A stretch of DNA of 64,000 bases. Source: Sapria himalayana. Its lineage: Eukaryota; Streptophyta; Magnoliopsida; Malpighiales; Rafflesiaceae. Location: the NCBI GenBank assembly GCA_029783825.1, contig JAREIK010014462.1, positions 1 to 64,000 of the forward strand. The letters run 5' to 3'. A program made the translations under genes and the position numbers. The notes under the pieces were generated by a model. That model searched no databases and was not told the DNA's origin. It saw only the letters and a program-made list of their open reading frames with translations. This document shows, piece after piece, positions 23,218 through 36,082 of this stretch (its first letter is position 1; each line of letters begins with the position of its first letter).

Positions 23218-23371
23218 TGTTGAGATTTTTAGTTTTTTTTTCTTTTTTATGTTTTGATAAGAAAAACTCATTTGTGAGATATTTCAATTATCTTGTCTTT
23301 TATATAAGAGGCTTTGTGGTATTATTTAGTAGTGTTTTAATTGTTATTTTTTTATTTGTGTAAGTTTTACA
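23218..23371 (+). repeat. Possible short LTR followed by primer-binding-like site
   Basis: The 154-bp segment starts TGTTGAGATTTTTAG and ends GTTTTACA. It is followed directly by TTGTATTAGAGCAAAG, close to TGGTATCAGAGCAAG, the initiator-tRNA-Met primer site. A related segment in the same direction lies at 27926-28075. The two could be LTRs of one short element or separate relics; no pol motif was recognised between them. Confidence 0.4.
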
Positions 23372-26300
23372 TTGTATTAGAGCAAAGTTTGTTATGTTTT
23401 TGTTCTTCATTTTTTGCACAGTGATTTGTGCAGGCGTAGTGTGTAATTGTTGCATAGTATTTTTTTGTTTATAGTCCAGTTAAGCAGAGTGACAAAATCA
23501 TACAATAGAGGAAGATGTGCACGTGGGATCACCCATAGTAAAGGGGAGTATGGTGGAGATCGTGGCCATTGATGCACGTTGGAGATTTGTGATGTGTGTT
23601 ATAATTTTTTTATTTTCAATAAACCCTAGCCACCATTGGTAGTAGTGACAATGAAATCCAGTTGTTGGCGGTGGAGATGGCATTGACTGGTGGTGAGGGT
23701 GCAGTAGTAAACTAGTAAAGCTTACCAAAGATTTATATTCTATGCGCTAGTTTGATTTGATTTAGGTTTAATTTGATTTGATACACTCAGAAGTATGAAA
23801 ATATAGTAGAGATATGACTAGAAAGTGATTTAGGTATCTGATTATGTTTATTGAAGACTGCTCGTGATATAATTGGATATGTAACTTTAGTCACGAATCA
23901 TATGTCATTTTTATTTTTTAGAGTTTTTGCAAAATAATAAAAATTCAATATAATAAAAATATTAAAAATTTTAAAAATGATAATTTATCACATTATCTGG
24001 CCGATCAATTTAAAATCTATTATATGAATCATAAGATTATATATTATATTTTTCTATTGACAAACTCAAATAAAATGAGGCGACTAAATAAAAAATAGAA
24101 ATTTGATTGAGATGACTCAGACATAATTACTTGAAAAATTGTTTCGAAAAATTTTTTGCGAGAGAAATTTTAATTGCAATCTACCTAATCATTTGGTTGC
24201 CCTTTTTTATTTTTTTAGCACATATTCTTTTAGATCCAACTTTTAGCAGATAAGTGATTTAACTTGTATCTTAGAATTTTTGAATTTATTTATTTTGTTC
24301 TTGATCACTTTTTTGATGAGACATTGATATCTAGGGCTTTTTGTTATATTTTTCTTGGTTGCTATAGTACCTAAAAAAGTTGTCAATATTTTTTTATAAC
24401 AGATTAATATAATTTTAGTGAGTGTAAATATATATGTATTCTAATAATGATTTATTTTTATTGATTATTGGAAGAATGCAAATCTAGATATTATATCTGG
24501 AATCATTAATAGTCCTCTCGTGCCTATAGACAAAGCATCACAATTTGTCTCGACTCTGACCTGCTCTGCAAAGACTCACCATGAATCGGGTGGGGATTCC
24601 TCGCATTATCGAGTTGGTGATGTGAGGCTGGGGTAAAAAAATTTCTTTCATGCAAGGGCATGGAATATGATTCCCGACCCGATCCCATTTTGTTTTGTAT
24701 TTTCATTATAAAAAAAATTATTATTTATATAATTATTTTTACATTATTAAAAACATAATAAAAATTATAAAATGGAGTGGGGTCTAGGGAATTTGAGAAT
24801 TGCCAAACTAGCCATTGGGATTTGGTTAAGGTTTTGTCGTTTCGGCCTTCGGGAAGGGGAATCTAGATTTCACAAATCCACATTTTCACTTCACATTTTA
24901 ATTTTCACTTTTTAGACTCCACAATCCAGAGATCAGACTTGACACTTTGAGTCCACTCCAATCTAGTCTCCACACTAGACTAGAAGGAGGATGTACTACC
25001 TAGCCCCATGGCAAAAATTCCTTTTCTTGCCTTGCCCTAAGATAAATGGGGTGTGGTGAAGCACGGGGTGGAAAATCCCTAATGGGGCAGGGCACGAGGA
25101 TCGTATGATTCTCAACAGCTCAATATATATATTTTTTATTATCATTACGTGAAAAAATAAATTAGTAATTGATATCTAAGTAATAAGATAGTTCACCCTT
25201 ATTTGACAAACAATCATGTCGGTCGTTCCTAACTAAAAGGAAAAATAATTATATTTGAATCTGATATCCATGTTTGTACTTTAAGCTTCGCGGTAACTAC
25301 CACACATAATATCATAAATTTTTTGTGAATCTTATTATTTAATTTTTTTGTTTGGTTTATGCATATGGATATGAATTTTAATATGTTTTTTTTTTCTTTC
25401 TTTCACTTTAATCATAAGATTTATACAGAAAACCAAATAATAAAAAAATTAAAATGAATGATTAATATTTTAAATATTAGTTTTCATATCAAAATCATGA
25501 CACTGAAATTATAATTTATATATACTAAACATAATATTAATGTTGTATACACCCTCAAGGGCAATGCAAGTGGTGATACTGTATTTTGATGATTAGATGT
25601 ATATCGTATCAAATATTTTCTAAAATTTAAAAAATGAAAACTTTATTTTTTAGTATGAATTAACAATAACAAGTTTACTATTCTTGCTACTGACATAGTC
25701 ATATATGATATGTTGGTGGCCAACATATATTTCTACTGTCAGATAGATATAATTTTAATAATTTGATATCCATTTGAAATTTTTTTTCAAGCCTTTTGAC
25801 AAATATGTAATGTAAGATTCTTATTATCTGTTATTTGTTTAAAGATATTTTAATGAATTTATTATGTTTTCAAATGCGGGGAAAATATTTTATATTTTTA
25901 CTTGCATTATTAGGTTAATTATGTGATAACCAAACTATGGTAGGATAAATTTGAAAAATAATCACAACATATGTCTTAGCTTTATATGTGCTGCATATAC
26001 TTGGATGGTTCATCTTGTATTCTCATGTATTAATGTTATAGTTGATAACCAAACTAAAGTTAGTTCTCTGCAAAATTAAATATACATTAAAAAAAACGTG
26101 GGCACAAACAAAGCAAGCTATCAATATAAGAGCGAAAAGAGGAGATAAGATAATCTGAGATTACAAATTAATCATAAAAAATAAAATATATCAATATATT
26201 ATTTGTAGAAAATTTTTTTTCAAATGAATAATTTTTATTTTTTTAAAATATTTTTAGGGTAAATCAAATGACACAAAATCATAAAAAATAAGTTTTTTTT

Positions 26301-27925
26301 ATTACATCCAATAGGATAATCACATGCGTTGTCTTGTTGGGGTGCATGAATGGGAAACTAATGTATTGAGGGTTTAATGTTTGTAAGAGATATAATACAT
26401 TATATTTTTTAATGTATTATAAATATGTTTTTAAAGTAATCAATATTACTAGTACTCTTATATGTATATATTTTTTATATATATATGTACTGCTGAATTT
26501 TTTTCAATATTTTAGTATTTTTATTTTTAATTATGTTAAAAAATATCAAAATTATTAAATTTTACTTATCTTAAAGTTTTTAGGCAAATGGATTGAGATT
26601 ATGAGAGAGAGTTTAGTTTTGATTTTGGATCTTTCTGTTTGGTTGTCATTTATTAGTATAATGGCTCATCATGAAACTATCACTAGTGTTTTTTCAAATT
26701 TAAATTATAATTATTTTTAAAGAAAAATTGTCACATAATATCAATTTTAGAACAACGAGAAGAGCAGGAGATGTGAGAAGTTTACTAATTAACTTAAAAA
26801 ATGAAAATATAATAATGAGATATTTATATTTTTTTATTAATTAAATTTTGTTTTTATTTTAAAAAATATTTGTTATGGCAAAATTTGATGACTGTTGATT
26901 CTTTGCATAGTGTTGTTGGATGCAAGTTGATGGCAAAAAATTTTATAAAAAAAATTTTTAAATTTAACCAACAGGGCAACGATAGGCACTATTTTGTCGA
27001 CTTTTTCTTTTCGCCAAAAAAAAAAAGGAGATAGTATATTGGCCATTAAAAAGGGCTATATTGTTTAAAAATATCATCCCATGGGTCGTACCATCGTGCC
27101 AGGCTTGTACGCCATGCCAAGCATGCGAGCCTTGCGACCCTAGCCTACATGACACCAAATGTGCCAAGGACTTGTGCAACTTCTCTCCATGCATGGCTGA
27201 ATCTATCATATCTCGTGTCGTGCATGGGCTACCCTATCTATGGGACACATATTTCTAATGCGACACATCTAATTGACTCTAATATTATAAAAAAAAATTA
27301 TATAAAAAAGTAATTATTTGATTATGACCAAATCAATTATAATATATGCAATCAATATAATTAGTTATTTTTTGGATTTTTTTTTTGGGAAAAATTTAAT
27401 ATTTTTTTGCACACCGAAGCACGAGAAGAAGTCTACACGACCCGTGACCTCTTTGGATTCATGAGTATTTATAATTAGCTAAGTATTCATATTTGAGTTG
27501 GGCACCAATATCATCGAGAGGAGATCTATCATGTAATTTTATATTTTTCTTAGAGATAATCTTCTCGCCTAAAAAAGTAAGCGGCAGTCTGTTATTTTCA
27601 GGTTCCAGTGCATATATAAAATTAGGGTAAATATAATAGTTAAATATAAGATACTTTGAATGTGGTATTTGCTCGAGGAGATTAAGTTTCTACTATCATT
27701 TCCTTTTATTCTTTTTTCTGACAATCAACCAGTGTGATATCTAGTTTTTTATCGAATATTTTACTCATGGACGAATCATATTGAGGACGAGATCATGACT
27801 GCTACACATATTCAAATAGTAGAGCAACACTTGATATCTTCACTATGGCCTTGAAGAGGCTACAACTTTTCTTTGTTTTTTCAAAGCTCTGTATTTTAAC
27901 TTGTATGCACTAGATTGATAAGCGC
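23372..27925. other. AT-rich region with two moderately GC-rich patches
   Basis: Bases 24510-25110 are richer in G and C (GTGGGGAT, GGGGCAGGGCACGAGG) and open and close with CCTCTCGTGCC and GGGCACGAGG, a weak inverted pair that might mark another transposon. Bases 27060-27270 form a second patch ending GCGACACATCTAATTG. Neither has coding content. The noise between the palindrome arms becomes obvious from about 24.5 kb. Confidence 0.4.
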
Positions 27926-28075
27926 TATTGAGGGTTTTAGTTTTTTTTTAATGCTTTGATGGAACCACTCTACTTCTACTTGTGGGATACTTCAATTATT
28001 TTATCATTCATATAAATCATTTGTGTATGCTATTTAGTAGAGCATTTTAATTATTAATTTTTTCATGTATTTTAT
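27926..28075 (+). repeat. Second copy of the short LTR-like segment
   Basis: TATTGAGGGTTTTAGTTTTT through ACTTCAATTATTTTATC and TATTTAGTAG.GCATTTTAATTATT follows the same order as 23218-23371, with many differences. No purine tract precedes it. Confidence 0.4.
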
Positions 28076-31000
28076 AATTATATAGATAGTTGGATAACTC
28101 ACATGTTAGATGCTCTGGTATGTACTGAAATAAGAAAATTGTAAAAATAAACTAACAAATAATGCTAAACTCAACAAATATGCCCATTCCCTCCCACAAA
28201 GTTAGATGGATTTTGCAGGAGATGAACAGGATTTGGTGGAAGATCCCAAAACATCTTTAATGTAGAGTTTGAATTCAAGTTTGTCTTCCTAAAATAGGAT
28301 CACGTAGATGACTAGGATTTTCTCAAAAAATGTCTTCCCCCCAAAATTCTCCCTCAAAAAAAAAAAACATTTTCTTCCTTTAAATAAGATTTTTATTCAA
28401 AAAATGTTGACATTGTAATATTCGACTTGATGTAATATAATAAGATACCTATCTGCCCTATGATTCTACTATAAGTTATAGAGTCAATATGATGAGTCAC
28501 ATTAAAATAAGAAATTAATATTTGAGCCAATTTGAGTATCTGCTAGAGGTAGAGCTCAACCCAAAAGCTCAATCTCTGCAAGAATATCAATTGCATATCT
28601 TCTTTATAAACAAAATAAAATTGCTCCTTTGTATGTTATTTTTATCATTAAAAAATATATTATATGGTTTTTTGTGTGAAACTGTGACTGAAAGTACCCA
28701 TTTTTATTGGTGTAATTTTTAACTCTTCATCTGTCATAATGAGAATATTATCTACACTACATACTTAGTAAGTCAGATGATCATGCCATAAGAAGTCCTT
28801 TGGAAAAAAAAAAATTAGTCTCACAAATGTGTACAATAAAATTAGATGACTACCTGTGAAAATTTTATGAACTCAACTCTTGATAATTATTTTAGATCAT
28901 ATGATATCATTCATAATCTAAAAAATGCTCTTGAGTCTGCGGCTCAAAATTTAGGTTACTGCTTCATATGTACTTTCTCAAGGGCACAATATAAATATAT
29001 TTTTTATATCTAATTGGTATATTTTTTATTTGTGAGGTATTATTAGTGAACACATACTTTCTAAGGGCAGTCCAGACGTAAGAAAATAGAATGAGTCCAA
29101 ATGTATCTTTTGGATTTTATTTCTTCTTAGGCTCGCATTTATTTAACCTTCTCAAAAAAGGTAATGTCGATACTTATAAAATTTTATTAAACTCTGGTTA
29201 AAAATACATCTATCTTTTTTGTATTATCTTTGGGATGATGTGCTAAAATTTTTTTGTAGGATACATGATCTGAATGTATACACTATGAGAAAGATAAAAG
29301 CAAGCGACTTAATAATTATGAAAACATCTGATAAGAGGAGTGTGATATTATTTTAATTAAATATATGTTCTACTTTTCTATAATCATGTTCTGTAGGGTG
29401 TGTCTATGTATGAAATTTAGTTTGTTCGTATAATATGAGACTGACATATACTCTAATAAATTGTTTTTCCTTATTTTTAACTAATTTTATTTTATTTTTT
29501 TTATTTTATAAAATAACTAAAGTAGAAAAAATTGTGATATAATGCAAAAAAAAAAAAAAATTTATAAATTTGGTAGAATTCCTAAAAAAGTAATAAATTA
29601 TCTGAATTTTTCTCGAGTTTCATCTCTAATGTCTCATATGTCTGATTACTTTAGATCGAATAACCCTTCCTCCAATCTTCCCTTATCAATTATAGAATAG
29701 ATTCATACGATTAATTTTCATACTGATCAATCATTTAAGTGGTGATCACAATCAAACATATTTTACTTTGCAGTTCTTATGAGATCCAGTATATTAGTGA
29801 TGATTTAACGCATCTGGACAAGTTCTCTAGTTACTCTCAATTTGCCTCATATGAACTAAACTGCTTGATATAGTAAATTTGGTGTGGTGAGAAACTTTGT
29901 ATCACCAAAATTTATTGTTTTGAAATGTTGAAAACTCATTCGGCATGTGTATAAGAATACAATATCAAGAGGCTTCTTTACCAATCTCATTCTTTTTGGA
30001 AGGCTATTCCCAATTGAAAATCCTATAAGAATTGTGTAGCTAGCTGAGTGAATTATATAAAGTGAATAGTAACATACTCATGCTTTATAATCCCATTTGT
30101 CTCAGTTCAATAAGCTATGAAACTGTCAATGTATGTGCATTGTCTAGATCATTGTGTGGACGCTGCTAACCCTTTTTGGAACTTGCATGTTGTACAAAAT
30201 GAAAAAATTGATGCTTGCAATCAACTCGATGTACTATTACTACTACCCTATAGTAATAAAAGATAAGAATCATTTGTAGTCATTTTTTCTTTCTCCCCCA
30301 TCAATAAGTGATTAATTTGTTAGGTTTGTCATTCATTGCCATGACCAAACAACCATGTCCTGACTCATATTGTTCATCGGAATTTGACTTTCTAATAACT
30401 AAATATTATAATCAACAATGTAGGCAAATCAAAGAAAAAATACACAAGCCCACCACTCCCCTCCACCTTGTAATGTACCCTTGTCGTAGTGTTCTAACCA
30501 TGCACACATTAGCCACACATGCACACAGTTATTTAGACAGTATTCACATGCATCTATTCCATGGTGCACTTTCTATGAATCACTATTTCTACAATAATAT
30601 TCACATGTGAATCATGGTAACCTAATTTCATTACACACATGTACACACGCTTATATGCGACACACAATGCACTTTCTATGTGTGCAAGCATCGACATAGT
30701 GGGCATGTGATAGAGGAGCGGGGGGCACATAGTTTATGTTTGCCCTCAGAAGATGCGACATCAAAATCTAAGATCGGTGTCACAAACTAATGGAATAATT
30801 TTTTTTATGTGTTGCACATTTATCAACACAAAGTTTATTTATTGTGCACTATAAAAAACTTTGATAGGTGCTATTATATTTTTTTTTATAACATTTACCA
30901 TACTAAATGTGGTAAGATCCAATACTATTTTATATAAATGATATATCTAAAAATAATTTAAAAGATATTTTCATCCAAGGGGCTTCATCGAGAATCTTTG

Positions 31001-31564
31001 CTCATTTCATATCGTCTTGTTCAATTTATTGATAAATTGCTAATATAAATTCGAGATGATATTTTTTGGAGTATAGTGTTTGTAGATACCAATGTTAGTT
31101 AATGACACAAAAGTAAGCATGTAATCATCATAATCATCAATTTTAGCCCTATTTCAATTATATGAGTCGAATGTATAAATCTTATTTTTCTAATCAATTC
31201 TATTAAAAATCATACTCACTTGTTTCTTTTGTTGTTAAATCCCCCCCCAGTTTAAAATAATGATTTTATTGTCCTAAGGGGTGGGCACTAATATTAAAAA
31301 CTTAGTCTCATAAAATTACTATCGGATACATTTGGTAAAGAGAAAAATGTATTAAATAATTATAAGCCTACTATATTTTATGAAAATGAGTGTTAGACAA
31401 ATTGAAAGTTTCATATATAAAGGAGTAGTGTAATAAAGATGATGACTCAAAGGTAGATGTATGATAAGACTAGAAAAGATAAAATTTAAAATATAGTGAT
31501 TAGTAAAAATATTGTATAACCTAGATAATAAGATAAGAGAAACTATATGAAATAGTTTGATCAT
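28076..31564. other. AT-rich non-coding region
   Basis: No gene is supported. Frames at 28522-28722 and 30308-30610 are short and unlike known proteins. Bases 30440-30730 are rich in CACATG, TGCACA and CACACA words, resembling 13184-13480. Confidence 0.4.
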
Positions 31565-31572
31565 GTCCAACC

Positions 31573-31993
31573 TAGAGGTGTCAACCGGGCCCGGGCCGGG
31601 CCGGCACGAGGCACGACACGGTTCAGCCGTGCCTGGGCCGGGCCGGCCCGGAAAAATTCCGTGCCCAGGCCCGTGCCGTGCCTGACCCGACACGGTTCGT
31701 CCCGTGGCATGGCACACCAGCACGGGTTCGTCCCGTGTCGGGTGTCCCTAGAGCCCGACCCTGCGATAGCCCCTCCCACAAAAAAGACCGCGGGTAGGGT
31801 CTGATTGGACCCGACCCGCGGTCCCACGATACCCAAACCGTACGGCCAGGCCAGGCTCGAGCGGGCTTGGCACGGCACGACACAGCCCGCCTTGCCTGAG
31901 GGCCGTGCCCGGCTCGACTTTTTTAAACCCTGCCGGGCCAGGCATGCTCGTGCTCAAAAAAAATGGGCCGGCCCGGCCCGTTTGACACCTCTA
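31573..31993. mobile_element. nDart-like hAT element with perfect target duplication (421 bp)
   Basis: Ends TAGAGGTGTCAACCGGGC and the inverse of TAGAGGTGTCAAACGGGC differ at one base of 18. Flanks GTCCAACC (31565-31572 and 31994-32001) are identical. The interior is GGGCCGG-rich with a 16-bp hairpin at 31786-31823 next to an A/T run, as in the nested element at 3849. No transposase, so any mobility would depend on a Dart-type hAT enzyme elsewhere. Confidence 0.92.
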
Positions 31994-32001
31994 GTCCAAC
32001 C

Positions 32002-34126
32002 ATAGTTGTTAAATAAATATTTGAATTGAGAATTGGAATATTCGATTAGTAAATCGAGAAATCAAATTGAATCAAATCGAATTGTGAATTGAATTCTTTA
32101 TTATTATTTTTATATTAATAAATTTTTATTTCTATAATTGATATTTTTTTATATTTTAAATTTTATTTTGGATTTTTTTGATATTTTATATTTTTTCATG
32201 TTAAATTCGTAATACCAAAGGTAAAAGTTATTTTTTTTCACGTTAATTAATTTCTACAGTTGTATATATATATTTGATATCTAGTTTTTATTTTGTAATT
32301 TTTGAGGATCTTGTAAGTGTGAGAATCAGTATTAAACCAATTAATCTGTATTGATTTGCGGCTCAGTAATTCAGTCTTTGATTCATATATATTTTGAATC
32401 GTGAATCAAATCGTGAATCTTATAATTTGATAACATGTGTCCAACACGGGCCTTGGGATGGAGAATATAAGATCCTGATCCTGATAGTATGACATATTCA
32501 ACTAGAAGACACCTCGAGAAATGTATTTGCCAATCAGACTATTATGTTGTTGATTGACTATTGCCAGTAATATGTATCGATTATATTCATTGAATATAAT
32601 TAAATATATTATATATTATACTGTGGGAATATTAATTTATATTTGATATATATATATATGTATGGTGTGTGTGTATATATATATATATATATGAGTGTGG
32701 AATATTCATATATAATAAATGATTAATATATATCTTATTTATATATTAATTGAATATTATTCATTTATATTTGATTGATGTTTTTTTTTTTAAATTTGAG
32801 TGAATGTTCATATAAAATATTTATTTGATATATATTTTATATATTATATTAAGTTAATTTATAAAATTTGAGTATTGATATTTTTTTTATTGATTGATTT
32901 TTTTTTTAATTCAAATATATGATTCATATATATATATTTTAATTAACCTTATAATATAACTTTAAAAGGAATATTCTTATTTTTTTTTTTTGTTTTTTTT
33001 ATGTTTTTTTAAAATACTTATCTTTTTTTTATTAATTAATGTTCATAAATTAATATTGTTGTCAATACTCATACGTCCACGATTATTACTAATATATATT
33101 GATATAACAATAAATTTGAAGTATCAATATTTCATGTTTATTGATATTTGATGATGCTGTAATTTCCATTCTACCCTTGTGTGATTTGACTTGGGGATAT
33201 TATATTTTGACATCACGTGGACCTCGGACAGTCGGGTTGGGTTTGAATTTACGTAAATGTCCACGAGTGGCACATTGGCTATTTCATGCATGTTGATGGG
33301 GTCTTTGGACTTTAATTTGTGTATTAATGTTTGGAATGATCAGGTTGATGGATGGCAAGGAAGAAGGGTCGGTATTGGCCTGCATGGCTGATCTCATGTG
33401 CTGGAACAGGCTAACCGGTTGCAAAACGGTTCAGAAATGTGGTTAATGGTGGTCAAGGAACTTGAGATTGTGTTGGGTCTCTTGCAAAATGTGAAAATGC
33501 TTCAAATTTTATTTTAAATATAAATGGAATTCCTTGCTTGAGGCTTGTGTTGACACAACTCTTGTTTAAATAAAAAAGGGGATATCTTTTATGATAATTT
33601 AAGTGATAATGTTATATCCCATATTTGTGCGGCATCATCAAATTATATCATAAATTTTTTTTTTCTCTTTTATGCGCTAAGAATTATTTTTAAATATTTT
33701 TGTAAACAGTAGAAATGCGCGAACTATTTTTTCTTGTTCATAGGTAGTCTTAATTGAGTGTTTTATTTTTTTTTTTTTGTATTTTTGTCAATTATATGAT
33801 TATTTTTTAATTTAATTTTTTTTGTTAATTTATATCACTTAATTTTTTTTTCTAACATTTCTTTTTTTATTATTTCTCCTTATAAATTAGATTCTTTATA
33901 ATCTACCAAAGTAAAATTATCATTTAATTAGTCTTAAATATATAATTTCAGTATTTTATTTAGTTCATTTTTTTATTTATAATAAAAAAAAACACTCTAA
34001 ATAAATGCTCAAGACTAATTAAATGATATAAATTATAAGTCAAATTACTTTGGTAAAATTACTTTTTAATATTTCTATAAACTATGTTTAGTTTTTGATA
34101 TCATCATAGGGCACACAGCATATGAT
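32002..34126. other. AT-rich region with microsatellites and one more balanced patch
   Basis: A TATA/TGTG microsatellite sits at about 32647-32693. Bases 33170-33560 have near-genic base composition and a CACGTGG word, but no reading frame. The rest is poly-T and TA rich. Confidence 0.4.
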
Positions 34127-34143
34127 CTAGTTCATTAAGAAAT

Positions 34144-34331
34144 GTTACCAATGAAGTCTTTGTCCTAGTGGTAAAGACATAGGTATTTTAGGGGAGAGGA
34201 CTAGAGTTAGAATCCCACTTTATGTAAGTACAATTATGTCTCCCAAAAAAACCTTGGGCCAAATGAGGATTTTCTAGGTTATAGCTTGCATAAGCAGTGG
34301 GGCCTGTTACTATAAAAAGCTAACCCGAGCA
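34144..34331 (+). mobile_element. tRNA-related SINE with 17-bp target duplication
   Basis: The 17-base string CTAGTTCATTAAGAAAT is present at 34127-34143 and again, unchanged, at 34332-34348. Such long duplications mark LINE-dependent retroposition. The 188-bp insert has a polymerase III A-box-like TAGTGGTAAAG (near 34166) and a B-box-like AGTTAGAATCC (near 34205), the usual spacing of a tRNA-derived head. The 3' tail is not poly(A). Confidence 0.75.
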
Positions 34332-34786
34332 CTAGTTCATTAAGAAATATTTGTGTATGTCCATAATTGTGCGTGCCAATAATATCTTATTTAAAGTTTT
34401 CATTGATTGTTCATTCCTTGATTTTTTTATTAATTTGTAAATTTAATTATTTTTTAATCGTAAACATATTTGGTGTTGTTCATATATAACTTAAGAAGTT
34501 ATACAAGGCCCTCGCTTAGCATGAGGTCTTAGAGAGATAAATATTTTGATAATCTTATTCTTAAAAATTTGAAATGTTATCTCTGATGAGTCTCAAACTT
34601 GAGATATATTATTTTTAAAAACACATATTGTCATCGCATTAAGATATGACTTCATTGTCTGCATGTAACTACTTCATTTAAAACATGTATATGATAATTA
34701 TCATTTTGAATGTGACATCTTAGTATAATTATATAATATAATCTTTTTGTTTGATAATCATATTGAACAAGATGCCGACATCATGA

Positions 34787-34938
34787 TAGTTGTATTGGTG
34801 GGATGAGGAACGCGCAATATTTAGGTTGTGGGTTTGATCCCCACCAGCTATCCTCTACTAATGGAATGGGCCATGTCTTTTCTTGGGGTTTGGGTGGTTG
34901 GCCCAAGGCCCAATTGAACCAGGTTTGCACGTGGTTAC
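34787..34938 (+). mobile_element. Second SINE-like segment
   Basis: TAGTTGTATTGG (34787-34798) fits an A box and GGTTTGATCC (34831-34840) a B box, 33 bases apart, followed by GC-rich GGGCCATG and CCCAAGGCCC words. No clear target duplication was found, so the ends are approximate. Confidence 0.5.
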
Positions 34939-35068
34939 AAAAAATATATATTGAAGATGATTTAGTAAATCATAAAGTAGTCGACTCTGATATAATATGT
35001 ACTAGCACACTATGATAAGATGATAAGTTGTTACATCAACCATTATTAAAAACTACTAGTGCGTGAGT

Positions 35069-35070
<2 letters not shown>

Positions 35071-35136
<66 letters not shown>

Positions 35137-35141
35137 ATTAT
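35071..35141. repeat. AT-dinucleotide tract at the palindrome centre
   Basis: About 60 bases of uninterrupted TA dinucleotides are flanked on both sides by the same sequence in opposite directions (CTAGTGCGTGAGTCT at 35056-35070 and its reverse complement at 35142-35156). TA runs are self-complementary, so this is where a strand would fold back. Confidence 0.95.
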
Positions 35142-35270
35142 AGACTCACGCACTAGTAGTTTTAATAATGGTTGATGTAACAACTTATCATCTTATCATA
35201 GTGTGCTAGTACATATTATATCAGAGTCGACTACTTTTGATTTACTAAATCATCTTCATATATATTTTTT

Positions 35271-35420
35271 GTAACCACGTGCAAACCTGGTTCAATTGGG
35301 CCTTGGGCCAACCACCCAAACCCCAAGAAAAGACATGGCCCATTCCATTAGTAGAGATAGCTGGTGGGATCAAACCCACAACCTAAATATTGCGCGTTCC
35401 TCATCCCACCAATACAACTA
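35271..35420 (-). mobile_element. Mirror copy of the second SINE-like segment
   Basis: Reverse complement of 34787-34938, with one C fewer in the GATCCCC run and one C fewer in TATCCTCT, typical of the indel noise near the centre. Confidence 0.5.
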
Positions 35421-35876
35421 TCATGATGTCGGCATCTTGTTCAATATGATTATCAAACAAAAGATTATATTATATAATTATACTAAGATGTCACATTCAA
35501 AATGATAATTATCATATACATGTTTTAAATGAAGTAGTTACATGCAGACAATGAAGTCATATCTTAATGCGATGACAAATATGTGTTTTTTAAAAATAAT
35601 ATATCTCAAGTTTGAGACTCATCAGAGATAACATTTCAAATTTTTAAGAATAAGATTATCAAAATATTTATCTCTCTAAGACCTCATGCTAAGCGAGGGC
35701 CTTGTATAACTTCTTAAGTTATATATGAACAACACCAAATATGTTTACGATTAAAAAATAATTAAATTTACAAATTAATAAAAAAATCAAGGAATGAACA
35801 ATCAATGAAAACTTTAAATAAGATATTATTGGCACGCACAATTATGGACATACACAAATATTTCTTAATGAACTAG

Positions 35877-36065
35877 TGCTCGGGTTAGCTTTTTATAGTA
35901 ACAGGCCCCACTGCTTATGCAAGCCTATAACCTAGAAAATCCTCATTTGGCCCAAGGTTTTTTTGGGAGACATAATTGTACTTACATAAAGTGGGATTCT
36001 AACTCTAGTCCTCTCCCCTAAAATACCTATGTCTTTACCACTAGGACAAAGACTTCATTGGTAAC
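35877..36065 (-). mobile_element. Mirror copy of the tRNA-related SINE
   Basis: Flanked by ATTTCTTAATGAACTAG at 35860-35876 and 36066-36082, the inverse of the left-arm duplication. It is 189 bp against 188 bp on the left. Confidence 0.72.
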
Positions 36066-36082
36066 ATTTCTTAATGAACTAG

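Larger units (their letters stand above)
6237..35070 (+). repeat. Left arm of giant inverted repeat (palindrome)
   Basis: The reverse complement of this arm is found at 35142-64000. The last bases of the window (ending at 64000) are the reverse complement of 6237 onward. Paired features share the coordinate sum 70237 from 6237 to at least 23271: the PPR frame, the Pro-rich frame at 18261 and the TG run at 23190. Further in, one-base indels shift the sum to 70212 at the centre. The true left limit cannot be seen because the mirror of 1-6236 would fall beyond the window. The arm is at least 28.8 kb. Confidence 0.97.

Noticed and set aside
23020..23271. 83-residue His-Thr-repeat frame (mirror 46966-47217)
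   Set aside because: It is produced by the GT/CA microsatellite.
34831..34840. tRNA gene suggested by the B-box string
   Set aside because: No cloverleaf or acceptor stem can be formed; the box belongs to a SINE-like unit.
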